Part shown: in pieces, positions 48,998 through 59,663 of the stretch
Position numbering within the stretch: position 1 is the stretch's first letter
How the letters are laid out: each line of letters begins with the position of its first letter
From: Tetrastigma voinierianum
Lineage: Eukaryota > Streptophyta > Magnoliopsida > Vitales > Vitaceae
Assembly (NCBI GenBank): GCA_016808115.1
Contig: JAEQBH010000034.1
Span: 1-64,000 of the forward strand
DNA length: 64,000 bases
Reading direction: 5' to 3'
The notes under the pieces: model-generated
Seen by the model: only the letters and a program-made list of their open reading frames with translations
Databases searched by the model: none
Told to the model about the DNA's origin: nothing
Program-made: the position numbers and the translations under genes

Positions 48998-49263
48998 CAA
49001 AATACATGGTTTAGTATGGTTTTATAAAAAATAATAAATGTGTTTAAGATATGATAGTATTTAAATATTATCTTAATAGATTGTAGATACTAACTTAATA
49101 GTTCTAGTACTGTATCAGCAATATAAGACTCCATAATTTATTAAAGAAGATCTGCGCATCACCATACGAAACATACTCGCTTATAAACCATATCGAATCA
49201 CAGATTCAGATTTTATAGAAACACAATTATTTTTTATAAAACCATACTGAATTATGTATTTTG
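48998..49263. mobile_element. MITE with long terminal inverted repeats
   Basis: The left arm (caaaatacatggtttagtat, then ggttttataaaaaataat) and the right arm form imperfect terminal inverted repeats of about 48 bp around a ~170 bp core, total about 266 bp. A diverged copy with extra sequence inside lies at about 51950-52275. Target-site duplications are unclear, so the superfamily is not assigned. Confidence 0.5.
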
Positions 49264-49348
49264 CATTTTATATGTCTTTTTACATTTATTTTCAAATCAA
49301 TGAGTTGAAACACAAGGTTTTCAAAAAATAAAAAAACACTACAAAAAT

Positions 49349-49619
49349 GGGGCGGCCCATTGAACAAAAAATGCCAAGACAAGCACAAACAGTATATATA
49401 ATTAGGCAACACAGCTTCAAATGCACATATATTCGATCCATAAGTACACAACAACTTATATAACATACAATTCGAACAACATGAAACCGTATTAGGAGAA
49501 GCAAATAATTATTTTTGTGATCCAATACATCCTCCCTTCCTAGTTCCTACCAAGGGAATTTGAAATGTTGGGGAATTTCATAGGACATACACCATTGAAC
49601 ACCAAAAATTTTTAAAATA
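49349..49619 (-). repeat. RALF 3' flank without a RALF gene (unit 4 remnant)
   Basis: Well matched to 330-600 and 52370-52620 ('gcggcccattgaac', 'aatgcacatatatt', 'gaagcaaataatta', 'ttggggaatttca'). A coding copy should follow at higher coordinates. Instead an (AT)n tract and about 60 bp of 'ggatgtccaagcaatc' sequence (shared with 52643-52680) lead directly into the gypsy protease block at about 49780. The peptide gene has been deleted. Confidence 0.6.
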
Positions 49620-49623
<4 letters not shown>

Positions 49624-49673
<50 letters not shown>

Positions 49674-49675
49674 CA

Positions 49676-49719
<44 letters not shown>
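49624..49719. repeat. (AT)n microsatellite, interrupted
   Basis: Two pure AT tracts, 49624-49672 and 49677-49719, separated by gcag. They sit in the 3' flank of the deleted RALF unit. Confidence 0.9.
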
Positions 49720-49724
<5 letters not shown>

Positions 49725-49779
49725 GATGTCCAAGCAATCTTACTGGTACATCCTCTCGATCCTACTTTAATTTTAGTTA

Positions 49780-49990
49780 ACGATCACCTAATTAGGGTCA
49801 TTAGGTGAGTTCATGGCATACTCAAATTATCCCATTGTTGCTTTGTTTACGATGTTTAGTGGTTCCTGTATGTACTGGTAACAGATAGGGATCCATTATG
49901 TGGCTCTAACCCTAACTAGAGGTCCTCGTCAAAGAAGGTGGTGGTTGCACAACATGTTGCATAATAATGGCTTTCGTTCTCAAGTCGTTT
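49780..49990 (-). pseudogene. gypsy aspartic protease fossil, copy 5
   Basis: The protease block without the LTR-like insertion, but with a small deletion between 49860 and 49865 that removes the LIDG part. It follows the RALF 3' flank remnant directly and is joined to unit spacer at 49990-50600. Confidence 0.5.
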
Positions 49991-49999
49991 TCGCATGGC

Positions 50000-52300
50000 T
50001 TTTTTCTTTATTTTTGTGGCATAAAGTGATGGATTCTTGAGTGCTTGGATAAATGCAATTTCCATTAATTTCCTTGGTATAAGGCTTAGAGAACATTAGT
50101 TTACTTTGTGAGGGTCCATCATGTTGTACTTTAACTGTGTTAGGTATCATATCCTAAAGTTGTTAGACATATAGTAACACCATCGAGGCATAATTGATAT
50201 TTTGTCTCTCGACTTGCACTAATGAAGATGTTTATCGTGCATTATTAAGAGATTTAATCCTCAAAGGGTAAACAAGTCGTTGACTTGACTCAACCATATT
50301 TTATGTTTGCACTTCATATTTGTTCTTAAGGGAGAAGATGTGCAAATCTTTATCTTCGATAGTTTTGGTAAGTTTGGTAATTGGCCAAAACCCTATTCAC
50401 TGATTGCTCTTCAATGGATGCAATACCCATTGTTATTACCAACATGGCCACCAAAAAGGACAAAGTAAAAGAGTAATTAGAATGGTTGAAGGAGTTGTGC
50501 TACTTTACACCTCTCACTGTAGAAATATACTTAAGCTGACATCAACATTAGTGTAATGTAGTTACTTGTGTGAGTCTAGGGTTAAATGTCCAGAGGGATA
50601 TATGAAAGAAATAGAGTCGATATATCGGTTATCAATCGATAACCGTCAACATGACATCGTTTATATAATTTTCAAAGTACTTTTGAGAAAAGAAAAATAT
50701 TTTAAACTTTTTCAAAGTATTTAATTTCATGAATTTTATATAATTTTCATTTTATTGATATTTATGTGAAACATATCCACCGATACATTCGTAAAATTCA
50801 AGTATTGATATATCCGTAGAAACCGAGATTTTTATCCTTGATAGAGACCTTCAAATATTGAAGGGTGTTTTTCCTTACTATGAGACTTTGCCCTTTCGCT
50901 ACTAAAGAGGCTAAGATAATAATGGTTGATTATTGTTTTGTATCTTTTTTGTTTTCAAGGAGAGTGTGTACTTGTTTGCTTATTTCTCTAAAGGTATAGT
51001 AATTGATTTTGCTTTACTATGAATTGTAAGGTCCATACAGGTGTTGTGTGTTGATTAAGAAATCACAATCTTGTCATTATCTTTTTTCACATGCTCAATT
51101 CGAGTCTAAATACGTGTCATTAATTCTCTCATCTATATATAATCACTTTCTTAGTGAAAGGGATGAAAGGCCAAGGTATCCTATTAGATGTGCCAAACAT
51201 TTATAGACACTAATTAATTTAATTAAAATCCTATAAAAATAGGCAAATTTATATGAACAAAATATCATAGTTAAAAATTATAGGTACAATCTTTGTGTAG
51301 TATTCTATAGAAAGAATATTATCTTTTTGATTCTTCCACCTGATACTAGTCTAAAACAACGCCAAGACGCTTCATCGATTTCGTAGACAAATCAGCGCTA
51401 AATGCGAGCTTATTCTATCTCTGATAAAGAAGTGCCTCATCGGAGCAACTCATCTTTTATTTAATTTAAAATTAGGAAATTAAATTTTGAATCCTCAGAA
51501 TAAGCGCTTAATTAAAAAAATGATTCTTTGATTTTAGCAACTGACCTTCCTCATTAAGAAAAATTCTAAATAAGAGACTATTGTATTTTAATTCTCCTTT
51601 GACTTCAATGTGAAATATCAATTTCTTTGTAAGATCAAATTTCGTAGTCCCTAGATTTTGACATGAGTCATCCTTTGAACACACATCATGTGTCAATGTG
51701 TGTGACATGTTTCTCATTCTTTTGTCATTATTCCTTAATCTTCATTTTATTTTGTATCATACTATTTGCATATCTATTGACTATTGAATTGGAATGTAGT
51801 TGTATTCATTAGGGCTTAAAAAATAAGAGTGTTACGACTTATGAAACAAAAGGACAATTTCAAACAAAAGGACATACATACAAAGTCAAGCTAAGTGATC
51901 AAATCTCAAACAAATCTCCCCATTTTATGGTTTTGTTACATAAAGAATGCAAATTAAATTCATGGTTTAGTTCCGTTTCATAAAAAACAATTGTATTTCA
52001 AGTATGATAATATCTAAGATCAAAGACGGATCCACCATAAGCTTTTATGATTTTATTGTTGTTAAGTTAAAAACTATTTAAATATTTATTTTTTCTATTA
52101 TATTGCTGTTACTGAAATAAATTTTTTAAAACTTATCCCGTTATCCTATTTTTCTCGCTCTGTCAAAGTACTATCTTAATAAACTGTAGATACTAATTTA
52201 ATAGCTCTAGTACTAGGTATTATCATATCCAAAACACAATTATTTTCAATAAAACCAAGCCAAATCACGTATTTTACATTTTATATGTCTTCTTACAATT
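50000..52300. other. tandem sub-unit spacer (copy of 47.6-49.3 kb)
   Basis: Aligns with 47620-49270 at an offset of about 2,376 bp (for example gatgtgcaaatctttatctt at 47961 and 50337). It holds the broken second copy of the 95-codon frame, unit spacer also found at 14450-14830 and 23370-23700, and the second MITE copy. A stretch at 51310-51480 is unusually corrupted relative to its paralogues. No gene. Confidence 0.4.
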
Positions 52301-52369
52301 ACTCCTAAATTAATAGGTTGAAACACAAGTTTTACCAAAAACAAGAAAAAAACAAAGGCACTCTATAAA

Positions 52370-52620
52370 AAGGGGGCGATCCATTGAACAAAAAATGCCA
52401 AGACAAACACAAATAGGCAACCCAGCTTCAAATGCACATTTATTCAATCCAGAAGTACAATACCAACTTATATAATATAATTCGAAATCAACATAAACCA
52501 TATTGGGAGTAAATAAATAATTATTTTTGATCCAATACAACCTCCTTCCTACCAAGTAATTTGAAATGTCAGAATTCCTTACTGTACATACACCATTGAA
52601 TACCAAATTTAAGAAAATAA
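52370..52620 (-). repeat. 3' flank of RALF-like unit C
   Basis: Conserved 3' flank, as at 330-600, with several small deletions. It precedes copy C with the usual spacing. Confidence 0.55.
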
Positions 52621-52729
52621 ATTATTTTATATATATAATAATGGATGTCCACGATCAATTCAACTGGTACATCCTCTAATCCCATGAGATCTTGAAGTTA
52701 ATCATCACCATAATGAACCGAACCGATGA

Positions 52730-53116
52730 TCATTTGCACCCACGGTTGTATGTTGCACAATTTAGGTTGCGAGCTGGACCAGCACCTTTTCCCCTGGGTG
52801 GGAGGCAACCTGTTTGTGGGGTACCCTGTTTCTGTCCACAAGACACAGCACTTACTTTGCGATTATTATTGGCATTGTAACTGTAATGAATCGTACCACC
52901 CAGCATCCTCCTGTTTATTTCAGAATCCATTGAAAACTCATCCTCCTCCGCTATGTCCCCAACCAGCCACTTCCGCTGCCGTTGTGGAGGAGCGGTTCCC
53001 ACTCATGGAGGCAACACGGTGGCTCTGCAGATATGTGCATTGAGGAGGAGGAGGAGGATCAGAATGGGTACTGCTGTTACCAGCAAAGAAGGGCCTCTTC
53101 TCACTTCAATTCCCAT
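52730..53116 (-). pseudogene. RALF-like cysteine-rich peptide precursor, copy C, one in-frame TGA
   Basis: The ATG at 53114-53116 starts a strong signal peptide (MGIEVRRG, then a hydrophobic run of leucines ending NAHICRA). After codon 37 there is a TGA (53003-53005), and the same frame continues with no other interruption: a prodomain, EDEFSMDSEINRRML, and a mature region with four cysteines, C-x10-C-x15-C-x6-C, ending NRGCK and a stop. The SEINRR segment and RRML cleavage site are those of RALF precursors, which are secreted and act on receptor kinases at the cell surface; the YISY receptor-contact motif is absent. Apart from the single stop the gene is complete, so it is either a very young pseudogene, a readthrough candidate or a sequence error. 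An alternative GTG just after the stop would lack a signal peptide. Confidence 0.7.
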
Positions 53117-53160
53117 ATCTTCTTGATGAAGAAGGAAGGGTGTTTGACTATTTGTTGCAG

Positions 53161-53163
<3 letters not shown>

Positions 53164-53192
<29 letters not shown>
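53164..53192. repeat. (GA)n tract in the 5' region of copy C
   Basis: About 29 bp of GA dinucleotides lie 48 bp upstream of the copy C ATG, reading CT-rich on the gene's strand. CT-rich leaders are common in plant 5' UTRs. The other copies have only a short GA-rich remnant here. Confidence 0.8.
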
Positions 53193-53196
<4 letters not shown>

Positions 53197-53256
53197 GTGA
53201 CCCTAAGAGCCAATTCTTCTGTGATGGGCTGGAGCCAACTTGTGATGGCTGACAGG

Positions 53257-53264
53257 ATATAAAT
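53257..53264 (-). promoter_or_regulatory. possible TATA box of copy C
   Basis: On the minus strand the sequence reads gcaatttatatcc, about 140 bp upstream of the ATG and upstream of the CT-rich tract. A start site between the two would give a leader of about 110 bp. Confidence 0.35.
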
Positions 53265-53439
53265 TGCTTCCAAGTACAAAAAAGGGGCATTACTTCACTC
53301 TCGTGACGACTGACGACTCCTCATTCAGCCGCTGAAATTTTGTTTTTACTTTTTTAATTAGGTATTTTGGTAGGTCGTATATTTAATGTCACCCCTAATG
53401 ATTCGTTGATTAACCAACAATGGAGTATCAAAGACAAAT

Positions 53440-54800
53440 ACAGACAACGCCTGAGTTTCCTCACATACTTTGCCCATATATCAAAACTCGAAACTTTCTT
53501 AGTCACTTATGTTCACCTCGCTAGAAAAGTTAGGACCTGACCTGAAACTCTAATTAATGGGGTGTTTAATTGGGTTTTAATGGACGTTTGTCATTTTTTA
53601 ACAGCAAAGACACTAGCTTTAAGAAAAGAAAGCAGAATATCGTAGATATTTTCTCGATATTTCAAGATCTTATCCCTATTTTGATACAATTAATGCTCGA
53701 ATTAACTAATAAAAGCTTATAAAACCTCCAAAACTCATGTAAAGTTTATATTATTCCTATCATTATCCTCTTATTTATTTTTTTAAAAAATATAAAAGAA
53801 CTCATTTAACCTAAAGCCTTTACTTTTCTAATTTTTGAAAAGATTTACAAAAATAATCAGACACTTAAATTATACCCTACGCTTTATAACACGCTTATAA
53901 TAAACGTAGAAATGATATTTATTCTAATAAAATGCGATGTAAAAACAAAAGTAGAATACGCATGCTTAAATTACAACAATGTTAAGATTCGGGCGCTATC
54001 AGAAAAATATTATAAATCGATTAAGAACATTATGCGTTAGAAATGATGACCAAAGTAAAATAAAACGATAAAGATCAACAGATGATAAGACCAGTTAAAC
54101 ATCTTATTTCTTTACTTTAGTTTATGTTAAAGGTCACTGTAGTTACAAGGCATACAAGACACAAGCGACGAACTACGATTAGATCGGTTATTTAAAATAC
54201 GGGTATTGGTGGCTAATCATGATTTGAGATGTAGTGTTACTTTAGAATCCATGAATACGCCAGACAGAACTAAAATAATTACTAAACTGTTACCTGTATT
54301 TAATTCGTGCATGCAGATGACATCGCTGCACAGATAAACTACGTGAGCATTCGCTCTGGGGCTGGACTATGTTTGACATGGTTAACCCCATCTCAGATTA
54401 AGCCATTATGAACCCTAAACTCCTTCTTGTAGCATTGAGTTAAGAGCCTTGGCGCCCTAAATACGGTTTGGAGAAGGGCTCCATTGCAAATGAACCTTAA
54501 AATTCCTATCACGATCATACGCAGATCCGGATTTTGGGAATTCGATTGTTGGGTCGAATACAGGAATTCGGGCAGTCCTTCTAAGAATCAGGAATACATC
54601 AAATTAACTCGATGTTAGTTTTGAATTACTCCGATTCGTGGACCTCACCAAGTTATACCCCATCGGCACCACGCAACTGGGTAGTAATGGTCACGCACTG
54701 GGTCAACTAAATTTGACCTTAGAACGAGTTTTTCAACCGTAAATAAAGAGAATTTGGAAGTAAGTCCTTCTTAGAAATCAGAGCCACATCAATAACTCGA
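53440..54800. other. AT-rich and transposon-derived sequence, no gene
   Basis: Upstream flank of copy C gives way to unknown sequence. A duplicated phrase, 'agtccttctaagaatcag' and 'agtccttcttagaaatcag', each followed by 'aactcgacgttagtt'-like sequence, lies about 190 bp apart (54572 and 54763). It belongs to the retrotransposon-derived region described next. Confidence 0.3.
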
Positions 54801-54844
54801 CGTTAGTTAATTTCTTAATTGGATCCAGAGACTACATGGCCTTT

Positions 54845-55190
54845 CACTCAATACCAAACGCGAGGCCGCCAAACAAGGTCGCTGGCCAACAGCCACAGCC
54901 CAACAGCTGTCACAAACAAGTGGTCGCACACAAATGGGTCGCCCAATGCGGCCGTTACTAACACGGCTGCTCCAATGTTTATTGCCCAACATGGGTCGCT
55001 AAACAAGTGGGTCAGTTACACAGCGGCTGCCCAATTTCTATTACCCAACGGTCGCTGCAGCAACGGCTGCTCCAACAGCTGTCGCCCAACGCGTCGCTAA
55101 ACAAGGTATTGCCACAATAAAGGGTCGCCCAATGTCGCGGCCGCCCAACAGGGTCGCCAAACGCGGCCGCTGCCAACAAATGACGCTTCA
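54845..55190. repeat. GC-rich minisatellite, cggccgctgcccaac type
   Basis: Irregular repeats of a ~14-16 bp motif such as 'gggtcgcccaatgcggccg', 'acggctgctccaacagctg' and 'gggtcgccaaacgcggccg'. Several short open frames cross it on both strands, as expected from GC-rich repeats. None is treated as a gene. Confidence 0.6.
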
Positions 55191-55206
55191 ACATAATACC
55201 GCTGGC

Positions 55207-55885
55207 GATCGGGCCGCTAAGACCTCCAACTTCCGGGCGTTATATTCCTTCTGCTCAACTCCGACGGCTGTTTCGACTCTACTGAAAAGCCCCATCGAGT
55301 CAAGAATCCATCCATACGCTCGAGAGAATATTAGATGTCGCATCAGTGTTAAATGAGCCACTTCAAATGGCACCGCCGCTTCAGTCACCAAGATCGATCG
55401 CAAGACGACCTCCAACTTCACGGGCGTCATATCTCATCTGCTTCAACTCCGACTGTAAAGGTTTTGACTCTACAAAGCCCATCAGCCAAGAATCCATCCA
55501 TACGCTCGGCGAGTAATATTAGATGTCGACCAAAGCAGCAAATGAGCTCGTCACTAGCCAAGAGCCTTCTTCGCTCAGTCACTGTCAAGATCGATCAAGG
55601 TGATGACTTCCAACTTCTAAGGGTCATATCTCCTTCGGTTAACTCCGACGCAGTGTTCTTGACTCTACGAAGTTCTATCAGCCAAGAATCCATCCATACG
55701 CCTTGCAGAATATTGGGATGCCGTAATTGCCGTTAAACGGACCGCCACTTCACGCAGCCGCCGGGCCAGTCACCACAAGATCGACCACGCATTTACCTCC
55801 AACTTCTACGCCATATTCTTCAAGCCAACTCCGGATACTGTTTCACTTCTGGGCTGGAGTTCTGTTGAGTCAAGAATTCGTGTAG
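55207..55885. repeat. ~190 bp tandem repeat, four units
   Basis: Units start at about 55207, 55393, 55590 and 55779, each opening with a 'gatcg' phrase and 'cctccaacttc' or 'cttccaacttc'. The first three continue through 'tcaactccgac', 'ttgactctac', 'aagaatccatccatacgc' and 'gaatattagatg'. The last unit is incomplete. An open frame of 127 codons (55353-55736) spans two units but has no recognised domain. Confidence 0.7.
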
Positions 55886-56629
55886 TCAGATACTGATAAG
55901 ATCGAACTCATATTAGCCTAAAACACGGAAAACAAGAGGGCGCATGCGAACTATACTTATTAGGATATTTAACGCCTATTATGAATTCATAAATAATTAT
56001 AAAGATATACACAGGAAGATAAGTGATGGCGATATAATGGCGCAATTTAAAATGTAGCATATAATAATCGATTATATATATATATCTCACATGACACGAA
56101 TGACAATAATTATTCTAATACGAGATATAATCAACATAAAATACATATCGATCGGGTTCGCTTGTAACCCCAGAGGGGATATTTAAGACGCCTATTGCAG
56201 TTAATAAAACAGGAAGATATCGCTATATTCGAACGGACCCCGTTGTACAACGACATGATCCCGTTTGATCACAGCACTCAGCCGGTCACCACGCTCCGCC
56301 CACTGACACCGTTCAATCAGCTGATGATACCTTCTAGTATATTATATTACGCCTCCGCCTCACTGATCACTGCTTTCATACAAGGCCAGCCGAATATAAG
56401 ACCTCGGCCTCATGGATTATAGTATTCGCATGTCAGGCAAGGTTTATGCGAGACGTAAACGTAAAAGAAAATGGCGTGTATATGCGAGGAAGTGTAGAGA
56501 ATACTTGGCATGATATAGGAAGCGTAACTATTATACGATGATATCCTCTGATTAAAAAACGAAGTAAAAGTAAAGATTAATGAAAGAAGTATATGGAAGA
56601 TGATAAAGAAATGAAATGGTTATGAAAAA

Positions 56630-56630
<1 letters not shown>

Positions 56631-56689
<59 letters not shown>
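56631..56689. repeat. (AT)n microsatellite
   Basis: 59 bp of pure AT dinucleotides within the retrotransposon-derived region. Confidence 0.9.
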
Positions 56690-56693
<4 letters not shown>

Positions 56694-57259
56694 AATGATA
56701 AGAGTCTGTAAATGTTATATGTGTTATATCGTTTGTATAAAGTGTGGTGACTCTTAATGAAATTCGTAATACACACATTTAAAAAGCGTAAAAGGCTTTA
56801 GCGTGGATGTCAGGTGTAGGTACGAGAAAGAGGAAATCGGAGGGACGGGACAATCCAGCATTGATGGTCAGAAAGTAGCTGCGTGATGAGTCTTGCGTTG
56901 AAGAACTTTGGAGTCACATTTTGTATATGAAATTTTATAAGCCGTGTAAATATTGTAAATGTTGAGCATTTTTATATTTTGGGAGCTTGTATATATTTTG
57001 TAATCATTGCTACAGGAATGTAATACAAGTTAAATTGTTTAACGTTATATATGATTATCACGAAGTGTAAAGGTTATAAGTATGATAAAAGTGACCCTCA
57101 CTTGACATCCTATCACCGTTGGGGCGTCCACGAGTTTAGTGAAATATCAGAGCATCCGGATTTAGTTGGACCCCGCCAATCGGGTCGGATCGGAGAAAGG
57201 TGTGACAATAACCATACCGGGGATGAAAAATCTCTTAATTTAGACAATTGAAATCGCAC

Positions 57260-58860
57260 ATAGCTTTACGAACTAAATTTTAAAAATAATCATTCCACAA
57301 ATCATAATATCATTTTAATTTGAATTAATTGAAATAAACATAAACTAGATTTATTTTGATTGGAATTATTTTTTATTCATTTCTTATTATTAGATAAGGA
57401 GAGGTTAATATACACACTTAAATATTTTTACCATACGTTTACTAAAGTAAGCATAAATATATTTCTTTCTTATTTGATTAAAATCTTCAACACTAAAGTC
57501 TGCTCATGAAATCAATTATCAACATAAATGAAAAAAAGTCAGCAAAATAGGCAGCTCGAGGCGACATTAAAATAAATAAATGAGATCAGATTCCTCAATA
57601 TTTCCACTAAACCCAACAAGCTAAATCGAAAAGGAAGGGCACAAACCTTCAAAGTGATCATATTTGCAAACACAGAGTAATTTTCAGGGACATACGCCAC
57701 CAAAAAAGTGAACCCTTATCATCACCAGATTACGCTGGCTTTTCTTAGGAGTAAATTGTATTTTTCTCTGTAGGTATTTTTAATGGGATGTAAACTAAAT
57801 TCTCTTGAATAGTAATATACGTTGTATTTAGTTTCTCAAAAGAAGTAGCAAGAAAGAAAAAAAAAAATGTTAAAGGAAAATGTTTTTATTTTCTATAACT
57901 CAATAAAAAATCTGAAGCAAAATAAAATATAAAAAAATTCACAGCATAAACTCCGTATTTTAGATAATTTAATATTTATATTTAATGAGTTAAATAATCA
58001 AAATTAGTTTAAATGATAAATAAAATAATGTGTGTGACATTACAAACAGTACGTAGTTTCCTTCATTTGTTTTCTTTTCTATTATGTTGGCTCTTAGAAA
58101 TTTTGACGGAAAGAAGGATATAAAATAGGAAGAAAAAATGGGTAAAAGAAAAAAAAATCGAAGGACATATTATTTTTATTATTATTTCAAATTAATTATA
58201 TTTATTTTAACTCAAGAATATCTAGGTTTTTCTTTAAACAGCAACAAAAACATTTTTCGTTAATAATCTTTTTTGGAAAAAACAACCTTCCTCTTTTTTT
58301 ATCTTTCCTTGCATTTCTTGGAATTTTATAGAAGCAGATATAGCCTAGAACAAACAACATGCACAGCATGGAGTTCAATTCAAGAACGAAAGAGAGGTTA
58401 CAGTTTACAGGCGAATAAAGCGCATCCGGGTTTCGCGTATGTTCCACTGCCCAAATTTCTTTTTAATGGTCTTGTGTTCTGTCGTTGAAGTGCCCAATGA
58501 GAGGCAAGAGACCAATTTCGAAATTTCTACTGAACTTAGTTCGGTCGGCTCATTTCGAGTGTTTCATTTGAGCTATTTACGACTCGAGCTCGAACTCATT
58601 TCATTATTCATTCAAAATCTTAACGAGTCAGTCAGTATTCATGTATTCATTTCCCAGTTCATGGCTTCGAAAATATTTTGTATATAAAATTTTAAAGTTT
58701 TCTTTTAAATTTGATATCTTTATTTAGGGATGTCGTAAATAATATATCTCTGATTTTTATTAACGGCAATTATAAATGCATTTTATTATTTATTTAGTTA
58801 TAAATATATTTATTTTTAAAAATAATTAATTTTAACTTTAAAGAAAGATGTAGAGAATAG
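57260..58860. other. AT-rich spacer, nothing convincing
   Basis: No supported gene. Open frames of 71-82 codons near 58200-58690 overlap each other on both strands. Sequence at 58540-58600 carries gctc/gagc words ('gactcgagctcgaactc') that recur at 59110-59220, suggesting one dispersed palindromic element interrupted by the AG and AT tracts between them. Confidence 0.3.
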
Positions 58861-58869
58861 GATGACATA

Positions 58870-58911
58870 GAAGAAGAAGAAGAAGAAGAAGAATGAGAAG
58901 AAGAAGAAGAA
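58870..58911. repeat. (AAG)n microsatellite
   Basis: 42 bp of AAG trinucleotides with one interruption (gaatgag). Confidence 0.85.
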
Positions 58912-58943
58912 TTATGATAAGCTAAGTTAGTATTATAAAAGTG

Positions 58944-59046
<103 letters not shown>

Positions 59047-59663
59047 AATGCGATTTATAAGTGGATATATAATAATTAGAAGTCTTAATGAAAGCGAGAA
59101 CCATTTCGCGAAATTGTCGAGCTGGCTCGATCAGCTCGGTCATTTCATTCAAAGTAAGGCTCATTTCGGTACAATTTCCAGTTCATTCGAGATATTCCTT
59201 CTCGAGTCGGCTCGGTTGAGCTATTCATTCGCTGTCGTGTATACTGTATAAATGGCTTCGCCTGTCTTATCTCGTAGAAAAAATCACATATGGTTATGAA
59301 TAAACGTTGGTTGTCACGTATCAGAGTTTTCAATCTGGATGTGACTTTTTTTAATGAAAGGAGCATTGGGCAATTACGGAGCTACCTAGTGCCCTCAACT
59401 TTTCTTTTTTTTTTTTTGCAAAAATTTCTTCTTTGTATACACATGGAGTCGAACTAAAACCCAAAACCTAAGTTCCGAAGGTTAAATCCTAATGACCATT
59501 TTGAACTTAAATCTTGGTTTCACTTTTTTTTTTGTTAGGCTATGAGGTATGTGGTGGGTTTGCCTGCAGAAAGATACGCTTCTTAATCTTCTGTTTCAGT
59601 AATCCCCTTTTATTTGAATGTCCACTTATTCGAATCGGGATGACTCATGAATTAGTTAGGGTA

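Larger units (their letters stand above)
54570..57207 (-). mobile_element. LTR-retrotransposon-derived region, minus orientation
   Basis: On the minus strand, 57207 starts TGTCACACC followed by ccgatccgacccg and a gcggggtccaac segment, the typical start of many plant gypsy LTRs. The interior holds a GC-rich minisatellite (54845-55190) and a ~190 bp tandem array (55207-55885), then AT-rich sequence with an (AT)n tract. The opposite LTR end could not be placed, and no gag or pol is visible, so whether this is one long LTR or a deleted element is open. ATAAC at 57208 would be the flanking duplication if the other end were found. Confidence 0.45.

Noticed and set aside
52982..53164. Plus-strand open frames opposite RALF copies C and D as genes
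   Set aside because: They are antisense shadows of the RALF-like coding strand, with no independent motif.
55353..55736. A 127-codon open frame as a protein gene
   Set aside because: It spans parts of three 190 bp tandem units and shows no domain; GC-rich repeats often give long chance frames.
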